Below are positions 46,162 through 58,020 of a stretch of DNA of 64,000 nt, piece after piece (the first letter of the stretch is position 1; each line of letters opens with the position of its first letter). The notes beneath the pieces were generated by a model that did not search any database, was not told the origin of the DNA, and worked only from the letters and a program-made list of their open reading frames with translations. The stretch lies in contig NC_057824.1 of the NCBI RefSeq assembly GCF_910594005.1, positions 27,307,314-27,371,313 on the forward strand, written 5' to 3'. A program made the position numbers and the translations under genes. The DNA is from Cervus elaphus. Taxonomy: Eukaryota; Chordata; Mammalia; Artiodactyla; Cervidae.

Positions 46162-46309
46162 GGTCCCTGCCAAACCCCAATTGCCAGACCACTGAATACA
46201 GATCTTCACTCGTAATCAATTCATTGCAGAGCCTCAGTCCTAGCATTTCACCCCTAAAATGAGGAATAATAACAGACATTTACTGAGCCTTCCCCATGTG
46301 CCAGATATT

Positions 46310-47000
46310 ATGCTTAGTTTTTTCTTAACAGCTTTCTTGGGGTAGAATTTACATACCACAGGATCTTTTAAATCTTTCGTTTATTTGTTTCTGGCTGCAC
46401 TGGGTCTTTGTTGCTGCACGTGGGCTTTCTCTGGCTTCAGTGAGCCGGGGCTACTCTCTAGTTGCGGCGAGCAGGCTCCTCATTGTGGTGGCTTCTCTCT
46501 GTGGAGCAGGTTGCAGTAGTTGCAGCGTGAGGGCTCAGCAGTTGCTTCACGCAGCCTCAGTAATTGTGGCTCTCAGGCTTCGCTGCTCCACAACATGTGG
46601 AATCCTCCCAGACCAGGAATCGAACCTGTGTCCCCTGCATTGGCAGGTGGATTCTTATCCACTGTACCTCCCGGGAAGTCCCATGCCATAATATTGACCC
46701 ACTGTAAGTGTACCGTTAAATGAGTTTCAGAAAATACAGAAAACTGTGCAATCATGATCACAATCCAGTTTTAGGCTATCCCATCCCTTGCCAACGCTCT
46801 CTCAAACCTGGGTACAGTAAGTGCCCACTCCCACACTCGGGCCCAGGCAACCACAGGACTTCCTTTCTCTACAAATTTCTCTTTTCTGCACATTTTATGG
46901 AAAGTGAATCATACAATACATAGTCTTTTGCATTTAGCTTCTTTGACTTAGTGCAATGCTTTTGAGGTTTGTCTGCATGGTAGCATATCTCAGCACAGAT
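46310..47000 (-). mobile_element. Old L1-like repeat split by a CHR SINE
   Basis: Left words (ttggggtagaatttacatac) and right words (ccatcccttgccaacgctct, cctttctctacaaatttctc, gtgaatcatacaatacatag, gcaatgcttttgaggtttgt) form one degraded antisense LINE 3' region around the SINE at 46366-46685. Confidence 0.55.
46366..46685 (-). mobile_element. CHR-type SINE (long form)
   Basis: The plus strand reads tgggtctttgttgctgcacg, gagccggggctactctctag, cagcagttgcttcacgcagc and ccagaccaggaatcgaacct, ending ctcccgggaagtccc. This is the long cetartiodactyl form, about 320 bp. Confidence 0.85.
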
Positions 47001-48015
47001 CTTCCTTGACTTTACAGTGGAGCTACATCCCAACAAACCCACTGTAAACTGAATATATCATAGGCAGAAAGTTCACTTGATACACTGAATCTACTAACAA
47101 TCATGCCAGGCCTACCTTAAACGTGCTCAGAACACTTATATTCATCAACAGCTGGGCAAAATAGTCTAACACCAAGCCTATTTTATAGTAAAGTAGGTAA
47201 AGTATAGTAAAGTTGACTAGCTCATGTAATTTAGTGAATACTGTTAATTGCCTCATAGAAGCTGCCAGGACTGCCTTGCACAGTGTTAGCACAAGGCCTG
47301 CTTATGTCTTGCCATGTAAATGACTTCTGGTGAACCGGTTGCTGTGGCCTGAGGCTGTTTATCCTGTGTTTTATTCATGGCTTTGTGACCTATACCAGCT
47401 GGAGTATGGATGAAAAAAGATAAATATCCCATAGAGCTCTAGAGTTCAGGAAGCCCCCTCACTCTCAGCCCCTAACAAAACCCTGTGAGCTGATAGTTTT
47501 CCCACTTGTACAATGGGGTTAATGGTGAGTGTGGAGTTAGGAGGCTTAACCTGCATCCAGCAATCAAGAAGATGGCACAGGTGGTCTTGTACCTCATTGT
47601 CTGCCCCCACCCCCAGATCCCATGCTCTTTCCGAGACAGAATCATCAAGACTGGAAATGGATTATGTTACTTAAACCAGTCTTCCCCTCCCCCTAAACTG
47701 TCCTCCCAAGTAGAAAGAAACAGGACTGGTTTTATGTTTTTACTGGTTTTATGTATTTGAATTTCTGTTAAGGCATTAACCCGGGTGTTTTGATTAAAAT
47801 TTTAACTGCCACATTAAAATTTTTAGCTTTTCTTTTGTGAGGAGGGGGATAAGGAATATAAATGAGTAAATCTGTGCTTTATTCTTTAGTTGTTTTTTTT
47901 CAAGAAGCATCACAAGGCAAAACATCACAAGCTTACCAGGAACTCACAGTTCAGTTGGGCATTTCCAAGTTTACTTGGTGAAATTGGAAAAAGTTTTCAA
48001 ATACAGTAGCTAAGC
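47000..48015. other. Intergenic, nothing recognised
   Basis: One kilobase without a nameable repeat or coding signal. Confidence 0.45.
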
Positions 48016-48019
48016 CAAA

Positions 48020-48222
48020 GGCTTCTCGGGTGGCTCAGTGGTAAAGAATCTGCCTGCCAAGGCAGGAGATTTGGGTTCGACCCCTGGGTTGGGAAGATCC
48101 CCTGGAGAAGGAAATGACAACCCACTCCAGTATTGCTGCCTGGAGAATTCCATGGACAGAGGAGCCTGGCAGGCTACAGACCATGGAGTCTCAGAGTCAG
48201 ACATGACTTAGTGACTGAACAC
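48020..48222 (+). mobile_element. Bov-tA SINE
   Basis: It begins ggcttctcgggtggctcagt and ends catgacttagtgactgaaca. Complete, little diverged. Confidence 0.93.
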
Positions 48223-48434
48223 TCCACCATACTGAAAGTGAACAGTCGGATGGTTGTGTGGGTGAAGAACAGTTGTAAGTGTATTCGTTGCTCACCTCGC
48301 AGTCACATGGTTCACCAGAAGCTATGGTCAAGCATCATACTGTAAAATTCAAAGTATAATTTCTAAAGAAAGCATATCACTTATGCACCACTGTAAAACT
48401 GAAAAATCACAAGTCAAATATCATGTTGGGATTA

Positions 48435-48805
48435 TTTGTATTTTGTTCCTTTTTTATTGCTGAATAGTGTTCCATTGCATGGATATACCACATTTTGTGT
48501 ATCACAGACATTTCATTGTTCCAACTTCTTGGCTATTATGATATAAAATAATGCTGCTGTGAACATTCACATACAAGTCTTTGTGTGGAGATATGTTTTC
48601 ATTTCTTTGAGGAAGATAAAGAGTTGAGTTGCTGGGTTGTACAGCTTATGTTTAAGTTTTTAAGAAATTGTCAGGCTTTTTTCCAAGGCGGCTGCACCAT
48701 TTTTCATTCCCACCAGCAACATATGAGGCTTCTAGTTTCTTCACATCTTTGCTAACACTTGCTATTGTCTGTCTTTTAATTTACAGCCATTCTTGTATGT
48801 GTACA
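48435..48805 (-). mobile_element. L1 LINE 3' region fragment (antisense)
   Basis: Typical words are ttttattgctgaatagtgtt, tggatataccacattttgtg, aataatgctgctgtgaacat and tttttcattcccaccagcaa. Confidence 0.75.
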
Positions 48806-49049
48806 ATGGAGCTTAATTTTGTTACATCTAATCCTCCCACCAACCCTGTATTAGTCAGGATCGGCAAGGTTATGCTTGGTGAGAAACAATCCTCAAACTT
48901 CATTGGCTCAAGACAACAAAGGTGTATTTCTCCTTCCTGTTATGTGTTCAGTGGTGATTTGAAGTGGGAGGAGGGGCTGTGTTCATCAAAGACCCTCAGG
49001 GACCCAGGCTACTGGAAATGCATGAAGTTAAAAACCAAACTTTGTATCA

Positions 49050-49176
49050 ATTCTATTTTTTTTTTTTATTTTTTGCACAGCACATGGGATCTTAGTTCCC
49101 CTACCAGTGATCAAACCCACATTCCTTGCATTGGAATCACAGGCTCTTAACCACTGAACCACCAGGCAAGTCCCTG
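49050..49176 (-). mobile_element. CHR-type SINE
   Basis: The plus strand begins with a T-run, followed by gcacagcacatgggatctta, gttcccctaccagtgatcaa and ccactgaaccaccaggcaag. Confidence 0.82.
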
Positions 49177-49434
49177 CATGTCAATTTTTTTTTTTTAGAG
49201 TTCCATGTGCTATACAATAGGTCCTTATTGGATGCACATCAATTCTTAAAGCTTCCCTCTGGTAGTGAGAAGTCGCTTTCATTCTTATTTTGCTAAACAG
49301 CAAATTACATGGCCATGATTAACTTCAAAGGGGATGAAAAGTATAATAATAATTTTATTATGTGCTTAGAGGGGAAGAGGAGTTAGAATATTTGTCAATA
49401 GACTAATAACTTTCTTAAATACCAAGAGGAAGAT

Positions 49435-49560
49435 ACTACATCACCATTTTACATGTTAGGTAACCAAAACTCGGTTTGGTTAGAGGATGCATAGCTAATG
49501 AATTGAACCAAGGAATCTGACTCCCAAGCCTGTGTTCTGAACTACTGCACTGAAGTTTTC
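49435..49560 (+). mobile_element. MIR SINE fragment
   Basis: The words tgcatagctaatgaattgaa and tctgactcccaagcctgtgt match the MIR 3' half. Confidence 0.55.
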
Positions 49561-49602
49561 TTCTAGATAGTATTAATGATAAATAGTCTTTTGAGACGTC
49601 TC

Positions 49603-49795
49603 TGACTTCTCTGGTGGCTTAGATGGTAAAGAATTTGAATGCAATGCAGGAGACCTGGGTTCAACTCTTGGGTTGGGAAGATCCCCTAGAGAAGGGAAAG
49701 GCAACCCACTCCAGTATTCGTGCCTGGAGAAATTCAATGGACAGAGGAGCCTGGTGGGCTACAAGGTTGCAAAAGAGTTGTACCCCACTGAGCAG
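49603..49795 (+). mobile_element. Bov-A/Bov-tA SINE
   Basis: It begins tgacttctctggtggcttag, passes agatcccctagagaagggaa and ends near gagttgtaccccactgagca with a shortened tail. Confidence 0.9.
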
Positions 49796-49904
49796 GTACC
49801 TACACATTTTAGTGAACAGGGCATAACAGCAGGAAACTCCCTGAAGGCAACTCCCAGCCATGCGGGGAGGGCAGCTGTGAGGTTCTAGGGACTCTGGCTA
49901 GGAG

Positions 49905-50125
49905 CACAGCTCCCGGATCACACCTAGTTTGGAATCTGGCTCTGCTGGCTGCCTATACATCCCTGGAAGGTGCTCCTCCAAGCCTCAGTGCCCTCCTGGG
50001 TAAGTGGGGCTAACACTCAGGAGGATTCATTGCACAGGGTGGCTAGGATTTGATCAGAAAGCATGCATAAAGCACTCATTCTGGGGCCTGGGACTTATGA
50101 GTCTCAGTGACTGTGTTAATTATAC
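49905..50125 (+). mobile_element. MIR SINE
   Basis: It contains ggaatctggctctgctggct, caagcctcagtgccctcctg, ggtaagtggggctaacactc and gcatgcataaagcactcatt in MIR order. Confidence 0.7.
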
Positions 50126-50227
50126 CAATATCATCATAATCACCATCAAAACACTCAGCAGATGGAAATAGGAAACTCTCCAGATTTGGTGCTTAAGAAT
50201 TTTCTATTCTTTGAATCATAGTCGTTT

Positions 50228-50412
50228 TTTTAAAAAATTTAATTGAGCTACAGTTGATTTACAATACAGTGTTAGTTTTGTGTACAGCAAAGTGATTCAG
50301 ATATGTGTATTATTTGTATGTATATTCCTTTTCATATTATTTTCTGTTAAAGGTTATTATAAGATATTGAATATAGTCCCCTGTGCTATACAGTAGGTCC
50401 TTGTTGTTTATT
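50228..50412 (-). mobile_element. L1 3'-end fragment
   Basis: The plus strand reads taattgagctacagttgatt, tgtacagcaaagtgattcag and gtgctatacagtaggtcctt, an antisense artiodactyl L1 3' UTR. Confidence 0.82.
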
Positions 50413-51106
50413 GAATGATTGATGACTTCAATCACCTGATTGAAGTTATCCTTGAATAACCTTACCTACAGAAGCCCTGCTTCTGTCAACATGGGTCCAG
50501 GGTCATTTATAAGTTAAGGAAGGAGAAGGGAATTCAAGAAGATGATGAATAAGGTAAGAATAGGATGAATGGAAGAACAGGATAAAAATAAGCCAGTGAG
50601 GAACAGAAGAGGCAGTTATTTCTTGGAGGGCAGAACTGGCTTAGCAATAAGAACACGGTTCTGCCTTTTTCACTGGCTCTGGGACCCTGAGTGGGTCACT
50701 TGACCTGCCTGGCCTTCTGTCTAGAGAACTTAGGGGGTGAGATCACAGAGGCAACTTTGGTCTTGCCTCTTCTTGTCTCTTTACAATTTCAGTGGGTTAA
50801 GTCCTTATCTTGGCATGGGATGTCAGTTCAGGTGGGAACCAAGACCTTCCTTTCACTGGTAGTTTTTTTTTTTTTAAGTTCTATGATTCCTGAGTCACAA
50901 ATTAAGTCTCATTTCCAAAATCTCATCCAATTATTAATAATACCTAAAACTATCATTAAAGATGAGCCTCTTTTTCCTCTTCTTCCATCTGCAACCCACC
51001 ATCACATGCTGCTGGCCTCTGGGGAAGAGAGAAATAGACACTCACCGTCTTCCCCCACCAAACACAGACAAAGAGTAGAAGAAAAGAGGGGTGGGGGAGG
51101 AAGGTA

Positions 51107-51764
51107 CAGGCAGACCTCGGAGATGTCGTGGGTTCGGTGCCAGCTGACCACAATAAAGCAAATATCACAATAAAGCGAGTCACAGGAAATTGTTGGTTTC
51201 CCAGTGCATATAAAAGTTATGTTTACACTCTATTGTGAGTCTATTAGGGGCTTTCCTGGTGGCTCAGGCAGTAAAGAATCTGCCTGCAATGCAGGAGATA
51301 AAGAAGCTGCCTGCAATGCAGGAGATGTGGGTTCAATCTCTGCATCAAAAGATCCTCTGGAGGAGGAAATGGCAACCCACTCCAGTATTCTTGCCGGGAA
51401 AATCCCATGGAAAGAGAAGCCTGATGGGCTTACAGTCCATAGGGTTGCAAAGAGTCAGACATGTAGTCTAGTAAGTGTGCAATAACATTGTGTCTAATAA
51501 ATATGCATACATAATTTACATACATATATAATTTTAAAATACTTTTCTGCCCAAAATGCTAACCATCATTTGAGTCAATCTTTTTGCTGGTGGAGCATTT
51601 AAAGTATCATGAAAATTACCACGATGTGACAAAAACACAAAGTGAACAAATACGGTTGGAAAAATTTCGCTGATAGACTTGTTCAAACACAGGGTTGCCA
51701 TAAATCTTCAATCTGTAAAAGAAAAATGCGGTATCTGTGAAGTATCATATAACAAATATGCCTG
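51107..51764 (+). mobile_element. Tigger1-type DNA transposon split by Bov-tA, with TA target duplication
   Basis: The terminal repeat CAGGCAGACCTCGG (51107) has its decayed counterpart at the right end (aaatatgcctg, 51764). TA flanks both sides (51105-51106, 51765-51766), the known Tigger/mariner target. The interior keeps caataaagcgagtcac and the right part tgctaaccatcatttgagtc ... atgtgacaaaaacacaaagt. The transposase region is missing. A Bov-tA occupies 51247-51464. Confidence 0.9.
51247..51464 (+). mobile_element. Bov-tA SINE with internal 27-bp tandem duplication
   Basis: TSD AGTCTATTA (51238-51246) and AGTCTAGTA (51465-51473). Within the tRNA-derived head, the 27 nt at 51273-51299 (aaagaatctgcctgcaatgc...) are repeated directly at 51300-51326 with one change. 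Confidence 0.93.
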
Positions 51765-51769
51765 TACTT

Positions 51770-52435
51770 ACTTTGGCTTTTAGAATCAAAAGATAACATT
51801 GTCTCCTCTGGGTTTGCTCAAGTACCACACAGGGTCATGGCCAGATCATGGTCATGGGTATTGAAGAGTTCCCAGCGTGGGTTAATGCAGCTCATACCAC
51901 CAGCTGCTCCACCAGAATCTGGTGATTCATCTCCAGCCTCTCCTGACGAGGACTGGTTGCCCTTCTCAGCCACCCTGAGACAAAATCCATCAGTCAGCTC
52001 GCTCATGTGAGGTCCGTTGACAGTTATTAGGAAAACCTCCCTCTCTTCTTGGCTTTCTAGCCCTCTTTCATCCTGTGGATTGCTCAGGGGGTCACGTCCA
52101 CGTCCCGAGATACAAGGGCCGCCCAGCAAACTCCCCGTAGAACCTCGAGAAGCTGCTCTCGCGAGACCTGAGGCGCAGGAACAGGTTAACCGCCCCCCCA
52201 CCCCCAACCTTCTGCGTGTGTGTTCGTTAGGAGGTAAATGACTGCATGGGATTCGGCCCTCCCACCCAAGAAAAAAAAATCGTCCTAAAATTCTCTCTTA
52301 ATGCCTATTGATTTTTTTTTATCCTCTTTGTGGATTAGGGATTTGCAAAATCTGAGGGATTAGAATTGTGAACCTAATTTGAAAGTACTGGCTGTGAAAA
52401 TCTACATCCTCCTCTGGTGCCTCCCATTGCAATTT
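51770..52435. other. Intergenic, moderately GC-rich
   Basis: No recognised repeat. The 129-codon minus-strand open frame (51818-52207) shows no domain or conserved feature and is not called a gene. A few CpGs cluster at 52090-52200 (cacgtcccgaga, ctcgcgagacc), too few for an island. Confidence 0.45.
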
Positions 52436-52439
52436 CCTA

Positions 52440-52700
52440 TCTATTTGATCTCAATGTCTCTCTGTAACTTCCTATTTAGCCATTCTCTTACATATAAAGT
52501 GGAGATATTATCTGTCCTTACCCCATGGGGGGTTTTAGGAGGTGCAATGACATAACCGATGCATGGAAAAGTGCTAAGCATAGTGCTGGGCAACTTAGAC
52601 AGAACTCAGATATATGCTGATATGATTCCCCCTGAATCCCTAGCACTTAAGCTGAGTATATGACACGTAGGAAGCTTTCAATAAATGTTAATGAATGATT
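52440..52700 (+). mobile_element. MIR/L2-type 3' end
   Basis: Words ctcttacatataaagtggag, aaaagtgctaagcatagtgc and tttcaataaatgttaatgaa are characteristic of the 3' ends of MIR/L2 elements. Confidence 0.65.
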
Positions 52701-53439
52701 TCTAAATAGCTAACTGTATTGCAAGGCAAAATAAAAATAAGGGCTAAGTAAGTGTATAAGCTTATCATGGCAACCAAGTGAGGCAGTAGGTAATCGTGAA
52801 GGACGCGTCAGAGGAAGCCTCAGTAGGAAAGCAGTATTTGGGATTTCAGTAAGCAGAGAATGGGGTCGTTGAGCACGCCTGTGGTCTCAGGATGGCATGT
52901 GTTTCTGGAAGAGCCTAAATGCGAGAAAGGGGAGTGCAGGATGAGCTCTTTCTTAAGAATGGGGCTGGGGGGTTACTTTGCCCAAATGATGTTTTCTTAT
53001 GGGCCAGCCTGTCTCAGTGGGGGATCTTTCAACAACAAGTAATAGAAAATCAACTCTGATGGGCTTCACCAACAAAGGGAAAACACTGGCTCATCAGAGT
53101 GCAAAGTTGAGGAGTAGGTTCCTGCATCAGGTCCAGCTGGATCAAGGTTCACAGGATGTCAGCAGCATCTGTTCTTCAGCTTGGCTCTTGCTCAGTGCTG
53201 TTTTCGTTCTCAGCAAGGCTTCCCCAGGAGTGGTAGGATGGCCATGGGACCTCCTGAGGCTGCCTTCCCCTCCAGAGGGAAATTCAGCTTATCTTCATCC
53301 TAACATTCCTGGCAGAAGTCCTGAGATTCGCTGTCATTGGCCTGTCCCAGGTCCCCTGTTGATGGGGTGTTATGGGCTTGGGCCTGCACCAGGCATGTGC
53401 AGCAATAAATGGTTACTTCAAGAACTCAATTTCAACTGC
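52700..53439. other. Intergenic, nothing recognised
   Basis: A 183-codon plus-strand open frame (52999-53550) covers this DNA and runs into a MIR. It has no recognisable domain and I treat it as chance. Confidence 0.45.
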
Positions 53440-53585
53440 AGGAGACCAGGCTTTGGAGCTAAACTGCTTGACTTCCTATCTCGATTTCCCAGCTGTGTGA
53501 CCTGGAACAGGGTCCATAATCTCTGGGTGCTTCATTTCTTTCATCTGTAAAATCAAAATAATCATGAGGAAAGGGTTTTTTGAAA
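53440..53585 (+). mobile_element. MIR SINE
   Basis: It contains ttcccagctgtgtgacctgg, then cttcatttctttcatctgta and aaatcaaaataatcatgagg, the MIR core. Confidence 0.75.
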
Positions 53586-53600
53586 GATTACATGAGCTTT

Positions 53601-53851
53601 TTTAAAAAAAAAAAATTTATTTCTTCGGCTACATCAAGTCTTAGTTGTGGCATGTGAGATCTTTGATGCATCATGCGGGATCTTTCACCATGGTGCATAG
53701 ATTCTCTAGTTGTGGCGTGCAGCCTCAGTAGTCGTGGCACTCGGGCTTAGTTGCCCCAAGGCATGTGGGACCTTAGTTCAACCGAGGGTTGAATCCTCAT
53801 CCCCTGTGTTGCAAGGCAGATTCTTAACTGCTGAACCACCGGGGAAGTCCC
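53601..53851 (-). mobile_element. CHR-type SINE with 12-bp TSD
   Basis: A perfect TACATGAGCTTT flanks it at 53589-53600 and 53852-53863. The plus strand reads gcatgtgagatctttgatgc, ggcttagttgccccaaggca and aaccaccggggaagtccc. Confidence 0.92.
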
Positions 53852-53924
53852 TACATGAGCTTTCACAAATAAGTGTAAAACAGAATATCTTGAAGACCTG
53901 GCCAAATGCTGGACCCATGGTGCA

Positions 53925-54143
53925 TGCATGCTAAGTCACATCGGTCATATCCAACTCTTTGCGACCCTATGGACTGTAGCCCACCAGGCTCCTCTGTCCA
54001 TGGGATTCTCCAGGCAAGGATAATGGAGTGGGTTGCCATGCCCTCCTCCAGGGGACCTTCCTGACCCAGGGATCGAACCTATATGTCTGATGTCTCACTT
54101 ATTGGCAGGCGGCTTGTTTACCACTAGTACCATCTGGGAATCC
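53925..54143 (-). mobile_element. Bov-tA SINE
   Basis: The plus strand begins gcatgcatgctaagtcacat and ends ctagtaccatctgggaatcc. Full length. Confidence 0.92.
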
Positions 54144-54149
54144 ATTGTA

Positions 54150-56084
54150 GCTCTTGTTATTACTATAGTGACTTGACTTTGTGGCCTCATTGCTTGATGT
54201 CTATTCACAGTTATTCCAGAAGTTTCCACCTCCACAGGTCTCTCAGGGAGAAGTGATTCCCTTTCAAGCATAAGCTCAGTGTAACTCCAAGCAGAGCTCC
54301 GCCAGGCCTGGAACACATACTTCCCACCGTGAAGCTGGCCATGCTTAAAGAGGGTCCTTTTTAATTCACAGCTGAAGGTCTGAAACCCTAGTCATCCCTG
54401 TACTTGGCAGAATAGGAGAAATCAAGAAGAAATCTTAGCACTTGGTCCCTTCCCTTAAGAAGTTGGCAATCTAATCTTAAAGAGCAGAACACTCTGTCAA
54501 ATACAGCCTGCACCAGGATCCATTCCCAGAGGGACCTGCCAATCTGCCCAGCCAGGGTGTTTATCGAACGACATCCTTCTTCGGGGGCTCCTTCTCAGAT
54601 ATAACGGGGGTGAGCATTTAGAACAGGTGATGAGGAAGACAGAAACAGGGCCCATTCCCAAGGTCTGACTCGCCTGTTGTTCTTTTCCCCCCTCCCTTAA
54701 ACCACACTTACAAAGAAAAAGGGCAACCCTTCCCCACGTAGTACCAGCAGGGTAACCCGAGAATGTCCATTTAGCGTGTCTGTCCCTGTGAAAAGGACCT
54801 TTCAGTGACACCGAGCTGAGTGTATCCCGCTCTATTTATAGGCACTGTTTGTTTAATTCGAGTCCCGTCTCTAAGAATAAATAATGAACTCATCCTGGGG
54901 GCCAGCCAGAGCCTACAACTCTGTGACGAACCCCTAAATCCCTTTCTCTTTCCTTCTGGTTCTGGAAGGGGTCCTCTCAGTCGGAGGTGAGCCACTTCCG
55001 TTGGCTGGGCTGGGGTGGGCTGGAGACCCAGGCGTGCTCGGAAGTTGGGCTTGATGGTGCTTTTTCATCATGGTTTTGGGGGAGGTTTTGATGTTTGATT
55101 TTGGGTTGGTGATCCAAGAGCCGACCTTGAACCTCTCTCCCCCTCAAAGGAGGGACCCTAACCTGATATTTGCACCCCTGGTTGCTTAAACTTCAGACAC
55201 AAAGAGACCCATTTGGACTCAGATCCCTCAGTAAGGAAGATGTGGCCGTGGAGAAAGAGGACCCCCTTCCATACCCTCCCGACCTGGTAGCAGGGCCTGG
55301 GGCCAGACTGTCTTACAAGGTACAGTACCATCCCTGGGTGTGGTTTGTTTTTTTTCAGGGTGTGTGATGAGGACCAAGAGCCATAATGCACTTGAACTTG
55401 AAATATGTAACCCCTGAAGGTGGTACAGGCCAGTCCAATAGAGCACTGTCTCAAGAAAAAATAGTTTGGTTTGCAATCCCCCTGTCCCCATGCTGACCTG
55501 CCGGTTTAGCGACTCCTAGAACCAGACCCACTGAGTTTGAAGGGAATGACCTCAATGGTATCTTGGGTCTAATGCAGGACATTGACACCTAAATATTCAA
55601 TGTCCAGTAACATCACTGAATAACATCCTGCCTTTCCAGGACTTTATCTTAAGAAGGTAACCAAGCTTCTCAGGGAAGTGTCCATGTGTTTATTCTCCCC
55701 ATATCTGTTGATCCACTTCTCTGTGCCAGATGCTATTCTAGGCACCAGAGATGCCTTGATGAGGAAGACAAGGTAGTCATGAGATGACAAGGTCTGATTT
55801 ACTCTGAAAAAATTCGGCATCTGCTCCCTTTCAACTGAGTCAGTCTGACTGTGAGTTGTCTTCCCAGCAGGCACTGAGCTGCTCATTTATCCATTCCTCC
55901 ATTCAGAAAGTACATGGGAGGCATGGTCTACATGGTAGGCACAGCTAGAATGCCTAGGTATCATAGTAAACTCGAGATCTCTCCCTGCCCTTAAGAAGTT
56001 TGGAGTCCAGTGGGGAAGATGGCTATTAATCAAATTATTACTGAAATATGGATTATTTATTATTATTATAAATGTTGGTGAGTT
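54150..56084. other. Intergenic, largely repeat-free
   Basis: Nearly 2 kb with no ruminant SINE or LINE. At about 55880-56040 words such as ctcatttatccattcctcca and agaagtttggagtccagtgg hint at the old dispersed repeat seen elsewhere. Open frames of 60-104 codons show no domains. Confidence 0.45.
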
Positions 56085-56092
56085 CTATAGAG

Positions 56093-56622
56093 CAGGGATC
56101 CCCAACCCCTGGTACCGGTCTGTGGCCCATTAGGAACCTGGCCACACAGCAGGACATGAGTGGTGGGCGAGTGAGTGAAACTTCATCTTTATTTACAGTC
56201 ACTCCCCATCACTCGCATTACCACCTAACTCCACCTCCTGTCAAATCAGTGGCAGCATTAGATGCTCATAGGAGTGCAAACCCTACTGTGAACTGTGCAT
56301 GCGAGGAATCTAGGTTGCATACTCCTTATGAGAATCTAATGCCTGATGACCTAAGGTAGAGCGAAGGCAAGGAGTGACTGCCACTGTCTCCCATCATCCC
56401 CAGACGGGACCGCCTAGTTGTTCAGGGCTCCCGCCGATTCTGCATTATGGTGAGTTATATAATTATTTCATTATATATCACAATGTAGTAATGATAGAAA
56501 TAAAGGACACAGTGAATATAATACGCTTGAATCATCCTGAAACCACCCCCTCTTCTCCAGTCTGGGGAAGAATTGTCTTCCACAAAACTGGTCCCTGCTG
56601 CCAAAAAGGTTGGTGACCACTG
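56093..56622 (+). mobile_element. hAT-type DNA transposon (non-autonomous)
   Basis: Inverted ends CAGGGATCCCCAACCC (56093) and GGTTGGTGACCACTG (ending 56622) bound 530 bp, flanked by CTATAGAG and CTATAAGA (8 bp, imperfect), as hAT elements require. The interior has cattaggaacctggccacac and gatgctcataggagtgcaaa. No transposase frame remains. Confidence 0.85.
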
Positions 56623-56629
56623 CTATAAG

Positions 56630-57320
56630 ATGAAGTTCAGGGTGCCATGAGCAAAGTTCAGAGCCTAAGAGAGGGATCGACTCCAAGGGTTGGTGAGCAG
56701 TGAATTAGCAATGACTAAGAATCCTTGAGTTGCCCCAGATGGTGAATTGTCTGTGGAGTAGTGAAACAACGATGTCTGTCTATAGGAAGTGTGTCTTCAA
56801 GTTTCCATTAGCTGCTCTGGGTCATCCACACCATCACCTGGCTGTCCTGAGGACTGTTACAGGCCGGTAGGTCTCGGTAACCTTAGGGAGAGTTTGTGTC
56901 CATGGGGATTCTTTTCGAGGTATCAGCTTGCTGAGGTTTTGACATTGACTTATGGGTCTGCCATGGACAGGGTGAAATCTTTTTCCTATCGGACGTTCTT
57001 CTCACTCTGTCTCATTGGGTCAAGGTGTAAAGAGTGTCATCATCACATGTTGTTTTCCTGGTTTTACTTGTGAATGGTAGTCTGGCCACTGTACTTAGAG
57101 ATCTAGATCAGAAGACGGCCACACATTCCCCTCTGTAGTTTTGTGCCTTCAGATGTTCACAGGCACTGGCTTTGGAAGTGGAATTTCTCACAGAGGCAGT
57201 GGTACTCCCAGGTATCTTTCTGGATTAATTTCGGTGCAACTTTGAGCAGATCCTTTCAGCAGTAAGATCTTTATTTGAAAAGTAGTATGTATATTGTCTC
57301 TTTTATGCCGAGCGTTTTGG
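56630..57320. other. Intergenic, nothing recognised
   Basis: No repeat or gene could be named. Confidence 0.45.
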
Positions 57321-57324
57321 TAGG

Positions 57325-58020
57325 AACCAAGTTTAAAGAGCCTCTTGATGAGGGTTAAAGAGGAGCATGGAAAAGCTGGCTTAAAACTCAACATGCAAAA
57401 AACTAACATCTGGCATCCAGTCTCATTGCTTCATGGCAAATAGATGGGGAAAGAGTGGAAATGGTGGCAGATTTTATTTTCTTGAGCTCCAAAATCACTG
57501 CAGATGGTGACTGCAGCCATAAAATTAAGATACTTGTTCCTTAGAAGAAAAGCTATGACAAACCTAGACAGTGTATTAAAAGGCAGAGACATCACTTTGC
57601 CAACAAAGGTCTGTATAGTAAAAGCTATGGTTTTTCCAGTAGTCATGTAGGGATGTGAGAGTTGGACCATAAAGAAGGCTGAACACTGAAGAATTGATGC
57701 TTTCAAACTGTGGTGCTGGAGAAGACTCTTGCGAATCCCCTGAAATCAACCCTGAATATTCATTGGAAAGACTGATGCTGAAACTGAAGCTCCAATACTT
57801 TGGCCACCTGATGAGAAGAGCTGACTCATTGGAAAAGACCCTGATGCTGGGAAAGATTGAGGGCAAGAGGAGAAGGGGGTGACAGAGGATGAGATGGTTG
57901 GATGGCATCACGAATGCAATGGACATGACTTCGAGCACACTCCAGGAGATAGTGAAGGACAGGGAAGCCTGGTGTGCTGCAGTCCATGGGGTTGCAAAGA
58001 GTCGGACATGACTGAACAAC
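57325..58020 (+). mobile_element. BovB (RTE) LINE, 5'-truncated
   Basis: It begins near aagtttaaagagcctcttga and runs through the RT C-terminal region and gccacctgatgagaagagct to the tail tgactgaacaac. Frames are broken (premature stops near 57545 and 57650, a short deletion near 57745). Its tail is the insertion site of the following Bov-A2. Confidence 0.94.

Noticed and set aside
52999..53550. 183-codon plus-strand frame as a gene
   Set aside because: It has no domain, no coding bias that I can see, and runs into a MIR. It is likely chance.
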